From Didymella arachidicola (lineage: Eukaryota; Ascomycota; Dothideomycetes; Pleosporales; Didymellaceae), in contig CM049990.2 of assembly GCA_016630955.3 (NCBI GenBank), positions 2,102,607 to 2,166,606 on the forward strand: a DNA stretch of 64,000 bases, read 5' to 3'. The notes under the pieces were generated by a model that was not told where the DNA came from, ran no database searches, and saw only the letters and a program-made list of their open reading frames with translations. Below are positions 59,771 through 64,000 of the stretch, piece after piece (the stretch's first letter is position 1; each line of letters opens with the position of its first letter). The position numbers were made by a program, and so were the translations under genes.

Positions 59771-60926
59771 CTAGAAAAGTTGATGTTCGGTGGGGGTTAA
59801 CTGGGGATATACCGGTGGCTGTGAAGGCCTTTAGTATAAGATCTTTGCTGAACGTAGCAACCTAAGCAGGCTAGAATAGGGTAAAAAAGTCGCCTTTTGA
59901 CAGTGGGAAGAGAGCTTAGGACGCCTGGAGGTGGTTATCAAGTTCGCAGGAGTAGTTGGAAGCGAGAGGTTTGAAGCAGACTACGTCCAACGGCTGCAGC
60001 GTCTAGGTACTGTAAGGGGGTAACACTGCTAGTATAATCCGTTCCTGGTGACAGTATTCGATAAACTCCTGCGTCAGATGACTGCCGTGGCCGTCTACAA
60101 TTAAGAGGCGGTACTTTCTTCGCGCCTTAGGCTTGGTGTAACGATCAAACACCTGCTCAAGCCAGGCTAATCCTATGTTGTTGTTCGTCCATCCTGAGGG
60201 TGAAGAGGTGACGTGGATAAGGTGCTTTCCAGCCTGGATTTCTGCCACCCAGCGGCTCTGGATGGTGGAGTTTTTCAACGCAAAGACGATGCCTGGAGGA
60301 ATAGCAGTACCATCGACGCAGATGCAAGCTAGGAGGCTCACCCACTCACGTGAGCCATCTTAACGAGCCTACCTAACCTCCTTCTTCTCAAATTGACGCC
60401 TGCCAAACACCCGTTTTGTTCTACCTAGCACTCCTATCGCGAAGCCCTTCTCATCCATATTGTATGTGTGCTTAGGCTCTAGCTCGTACTAAGCGATTTT
60501 CTGCTGTAGAAGCTCAAAGTATAGGTTGTACTTGTATTCTGACTCAGCGTTGTGGTGATTGGAGTCCATACCGGCGGTCCATCGGTAGGTGAGTTGATCG
60601 CGGTAACGGTGCAGGAAGCGCGTAACCCAGCTATCGGAGCAGGGCTGTTGGGCAACAGAGGAAGCGAAATTTCGTATCATACGCCTTGTAGGTGGTAAGC
60701 GACGCGTTGACAGCTCCTCTATATACTTGACTAGATCTTCTTCTTGTTGTTAGGTGAGTTTCCGGCAATTAGCAGGCACATCGCGTCGGGGCGTCTTCAC
60801 GCCTTGATGATTGCGCGCTAACGTTAAGCAATCAACACTGTGTTTTTCTGCAATTGTTGTATATACAAGTTTTTCGCCAGGCTTTAGGCTTTCAATTTCT
60901 GCAAGCGCTTCTTTAATACCTGTCAT
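59771..60926 (-). pseudogene. Element C ORF1, broken pogo transposase
   Basis: From the ATG at 60926: an N-terminal helix-turn-helix region, NMDEKGF, IVDGHGSH and LQPLDVV, so all three catalytic Asp codons remain. In-frame stops (near 60750, 60487, 60382, 60361 and 60003) and a frame slip in 59800-59950 disable it. It ends NPHRTSTF-stop, the same short end as B ORF1. Confidence 0.85.
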
Positions 60927-61017
60927 GGTGGTTGAGCAATTACGCGTTGATATTTGGTGTAGATGTTGTAGCACCGGGCGTTCGGTGACTCCGGGCGTTC
61001 GGTGCACGGACACGGTA

Positions 61018-63164
61018 CCGTGTCTGTGCACCTCGTGAGCCGGGTCAGTGCGTGAGCCACCCCACCAACTTTGGACGTTACTTTAAACCCCCTACAACTC
61101 AACGCCACGATGCCGTTAAAGGAAGCCCTTGCAGAGCTAGATAATTTAAGACCTAGAGAACAATTCTCATACCGGGCTCTTGCCAAAAAACATGGCTGTT
61201 CACGCGCGACGTTGACCCGCCAGCACAGGGGTGAAGTTACCCCTCGTGAAGAGGTCACCAACAGCCAACGGCTCCTCCACCCACGTGCTGAGGCAGAGCT
61301 TGTACAATACATCAGAGGACTCACAGAGAGACACCTGATGCCTACAAGGCAAATAATCATTAATTTCTCAACTCCTTTGTGCCGCTGGGAGCCTTCTAAT
61401 AGCTGGGTTACTAGGCTGTTAAACCGGAATTAAGACCACCTTATCACTGCCTGGTCAACTCCTATGGAAACTGTACGCCACAAGGCTGATTCTGGTGAGG
61501 AATACAGCTTGTATTTCCAGCTCCTGCACCTTAAAATTAAGGAGCATGAAGTATTGCCTAAGAACACATACAATATAGATGAAAAGGGATTTATAATTAG
61601 GGTAGTTAGAAGGAGCAAGAGGGTGTTTAGTAAGGTACTGTACTGTAAGAGGCGGTCTAAACAACCTACCCACGATAGTAATCAGGAGTGGATAACCGTG
61701 GTTGCTGGTGTATGTGCTGACGGTACCCACCTCCCCCTAGGGGTTATCTTTCTAGCCAAAGGTGACGCAGTACAAGCAAGCTGGGTACGCGAAACTAATC
61801 TAGCCAAGCACTCAGTTCATTTTACCACGTCACCTACTGGTTAGACAAACAACAATTTGGGCGTTGCCTAGTTGGAACAGGTCTTCGATCGCTACACCAA
61901 GAGGAAAGCTCGGAGAAGGTACAGGCTACTCATTATTAACGGGCACGGTAGCCACGTGACGAAGGCCTTTATCGATTACTGTAATCAGCACAAGATTCTG
62001 CTGCTCATCTTCCCTCCACACGCTACCCACACGCTTCAGCCGCTGGATGTGGTGTGCTTTAAGTCGCTGGCTCAAAACTATACCAACCAACTAGTTGAAC
62101 ACAACCACACAACGCAGGGATAGTACCTAGTAACTAAGGCTGACTTTGTAAGCCTGTTTTGGCCTGCCTAGGTTCATACTTTCACTAAGGCGTTAGTAGA
62201 GAGTGCCTTTGAAACTACAGGTATCTACCTACCAAACGCCGACGTTATACTCAATCAGTTTAGAACACCAACACCTCCGCCACCTGCGACACCTCCAGAG
62301 CAAGCAGGACCTTAGGCGGCTTCTCCTAAGCCTAGTTGGTTAAAGACTAAGTTACTGCTAAGGAGCGCTGTGAAGGATAAGGACCTTGCTGCTGCAGACG
62401 CAGTTAAACAGAGAATCCACCACCTCTACGTGCTTAATGAGCTTACCCAGCACGAGATTCAAGGCCTTAGAGAGGCAATGGCAGCCAAGAAGAGGAAGAA
62501 TAAAAAGAAGAAAGCACTGCCTCTAGCCGCAGATAACCTTAATTTACAGGGTGGTGCTACCTAGTAGAGCCCCCAATCGAAGGCACGTGCCAATTAACGC
62601 CAGGCGGCAACTAAGCAGCAGCAGTTAGAGGAAGAGGCTGCAAAAACCACCAGGCATGAAATTCAGCACCAGAATAAACTGCTTAAGGCAAAAGAGAAGG
62701 AGGATAACTGTGTGAAGCGGTTGAGGGAGAAAGAAGAGCGCGATCGCAAGGCTGCTAAATCACGTGCTGAAATTGACGCGCGCAAGGCAGCGAGAGCAGC
62801 TCAGAAACGCGATCGCGACGCTTAAAAAAGTATCCAATTGCCTAAACAGGCTAAGGGCAAGGTCTCACAGCAGTCGCAGTTAAAAATAACAAAGCAACGT
62901 GCTAGTGCTGCCGTGCGCAGGCCACGCGTGGTTCACGCGCGTTCCCCAACCCCCCCACCTAGATTGAGCACCAGTAGTCGCATAATTACCGCTACAAGAA
63001 AGTTAAGATAGCTAAAATATGCGCAATAGTTAATAGATTAATCTGCTAGCTTTCCTTACAATAATTGCTTTTGTGTGTAGCTTGATAATCTTAATTCTTT
63101 CTGATGCTCAAAGGTAGTGGGGTGGCTCACTCGCTGACCCGGCTCATGAGGTGCACGGACACGG
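61018..63164 (+). mobile_element. pogo-type DNA transposon A2, near-identical to A1
   Basis: Same length as A1 (2147 bp), and I noticed only one difference (63039 T versus 10814 G). TA at 61016-61017 (shared with C) and 63165-63166. Flanks differ from A1, so the copy arose by transposition or conversion rather than duplication of a larger segment. Confidence 0.92.
61110..63011 (+). pseudogene. Broken pogo transposase of element A2
   Basis: Same reading as A1 (8885-10786), with the same in-frame stops (first at 61431-61433, then 61842-61844 and 62121-62123) and the same Asp-to-Asn change in the second catalytic motif. Sharing all these defects shows that both copies descend from one already-dead element, moved by a transposase supplied from elsewhere. 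Confidence 0.88.
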
Positions 63165-63166
63165 TA

Positions 63167-64000
63167 GCTTGTGCGCAACAATTGCTGCCCCCTTTGCGTA
63201 GTGCTCAAGCGCGCTTAGCACAGAGTTTGGTAAGCTGCTCTGCTGCTTCTTATACTTCTCTTGAATTAAAGTTAATTGCGACCTAAATTCTAGGGTATTG
63301 ATTAGGGTTTGCGACTGCCAGGGCTCGTTGTTTGTAGGGAGTGGTGGTGATAGAGTGCGCAGCTTCACATTAAGGGTTAATATAACCCGTTCTGGGTTAA
63401 AAGGGACCAGTCCTGCGCCTCGGAACCCTCCCTAGATGTTGCTAGGGGTAATAGCTTTCTTGTGAGCCGCTTTAAAGCATGGCAGGAACTCCTGCTTTGT
63501 GATGTAGTTGATCCGGTTGCGCATAAGCTTATTGACCTCATCCCCATACGCCTTCTTTAGAGGGCCAAAACAACCACGTTAAGTGGCTGCAGGAGGTGCG
63601 ACGAGTGCGCAGGCATGCATAGGGTCACAATCTTCTAATCCTTGCAGTATTGCGTGAATTCTGCAGAGTTGTGGCTCCCGTGACTATTAATAATCAGCAT
63701 GCGGGAGGTACTAACAGTACGCGTCTTTGTATGCCTGTCAAAGTGCTTCAACCAGTCAGAATTAAGCTTATTGGTAGTCCAGCCGTTCTCAGAGATAGCA
63801 ATAGTCTAATCTTGGGGCAAATCGTCGTCCTTGTACCAGCTGGACTGGTGTTAGCGGGCTTTAAAGATGATGTAGGGCAGAATGGCCCATCCTGTAGCAT
63901 TGATGCCCTTAATGACTGTTACCTACTCTCGGTTGCCTGGCTAGACCTGCTTTGCTCGTCCTGGCTTCTCTGCATCTGTAACAACGACTCCAGTAGATAT
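63167..64000 (-). pseudogene. Transposase of F, middle piece, truncated by the window edge
   Basis: Reading leftwards from the edge gives VVTDAEKPGRAKQV and the middle of the catalytic core (LIINSHGSHN, where Asp-Gly is Asn-Ser), with TAG codons near 63940, 63850, 63810 and 63640. A frame slip follows near 63580, then a RTLSPPLPTNNEPWQSQT linker in the other frame. It continues at 58032. The N-terminus is outside the window. Confidence 0.8.

Larger units (their letters stand above)
58035..61015 (-). mobile_element. pogo-type element C (two-ORF type)
   Basis: TA at 58033-58034 and 61016-61017. The ends match each other: CCGTGTCCGTGCAC, with CACCGAACGCCCGGAGT/CACCGAACGCCCG as two 17-bp-spaced units. 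The order inside, read on the minus strand, is ORF1 (60926-59771), an insert without clear coding (about 59770-58990) and ORF2 (58988-58196). It is the same arrangement as element B but without the LINE. The right TA is shared with A2. Confidence 0.92.
57616..64000 (-). mobile_element. pogo-type element F, shell interrupted by C and A2, continuing beyond the window
   Basis: The left end after the TA at 57614-57615 reads ACGTATTCCACGGGCG, with GGGYGRGTCGGACAC twice at 17-bp spacing, then TTTTGCCAAGACC. The transposase reads from the right edge leftwards, is interrupted at one TA (58033-58034 and 63165-63166) and finishes at 57745. The right end is outside the window. Confidence 0.85.

Overview
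The window looks like filamentous ascomycete DNA: one spliced full-size PDR/ABCG drug transporter gene with three introns of 49-58 bp, followed by about 55 kb of nested transposons. The transposons are pogo/Fot1-type DDD elements, one Tad1-like LINE and two chromodomain Ty3/Gypsy elements. Many older copies carry C-to-T and G-to-A changes of the kind left by repeat-induced point mutation (RIP). A Dothideomycete/Pleosporales origin is plausible but is inference only.

Layout. 1-768 is the upstream region and 769-5276 the ABC transporter. 5277-8790 is non-repetitive sequence with no gene I can support. From 8791 on nearly every base belongs to a mobile element. Letters name the elements. A1 (8793-10939) is a stop-laden pogo copy that abuts B (10942-19106), a two-ORF pogo element split by an intact LINE (about 12140-17850). 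Then come W (C-terminal fragment, to 19750), V (19753-21082, decayed) and a heavily RIP-mutated LINE relic X (pieces from 21085 to 25265). X is interrupted by G (21143-22990) and H (23105-24951), with I (25268-27101, intact transposase) and J (27128-28992) following. After T (29035-29153, short non-autonomous end) come S (29156-31004, mosaic) and R (31007-32002).

From 32005 to 57173 there is a nest at least five levels deep. Outer shell P (pieces 32005-32394, 34283-34571, 56809-57173) contains Q (32397-34280) and M. M (34574-56806) contains N (34710-36555, intact transposase), E and Gypsy-2 (49632-56800). E (36786-48147, short non-autonomous) contains D and L (46268-48101). D (37086-46178) contains Gypsy-1 (38046-45269). 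TA duplications flank the DNA elements and 5-bp duplications flank the LTR elements, so the order of insertion can be read. After the nest come MITE U (57176-57609) and shell F (57616 to beyond the window), into one TA of which C (58035-61015) and A2 (61018-63164, near-identical to A1) are inserted in tandem.

How the parts work together. Almost every pogo terminus carries two direct repeats at a 16-18 bp (usually 17 bp) period. Their outer bases are shared between families and their core is family-specific, as expected if each is a tandem transposase-binding site. The two Gypsy elements share nearly identical gag-pol. They differ in U3 and in an antisense ORF next to U3 that encodes a Zn2Cys6-like cluster plus coiled coil, which looks like an exchangeable promoter/regulator cassette. 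Intact coding capacity remains in I, N, the LINE, both Gypsy elements and the two ORFs of B; the rest is broken.
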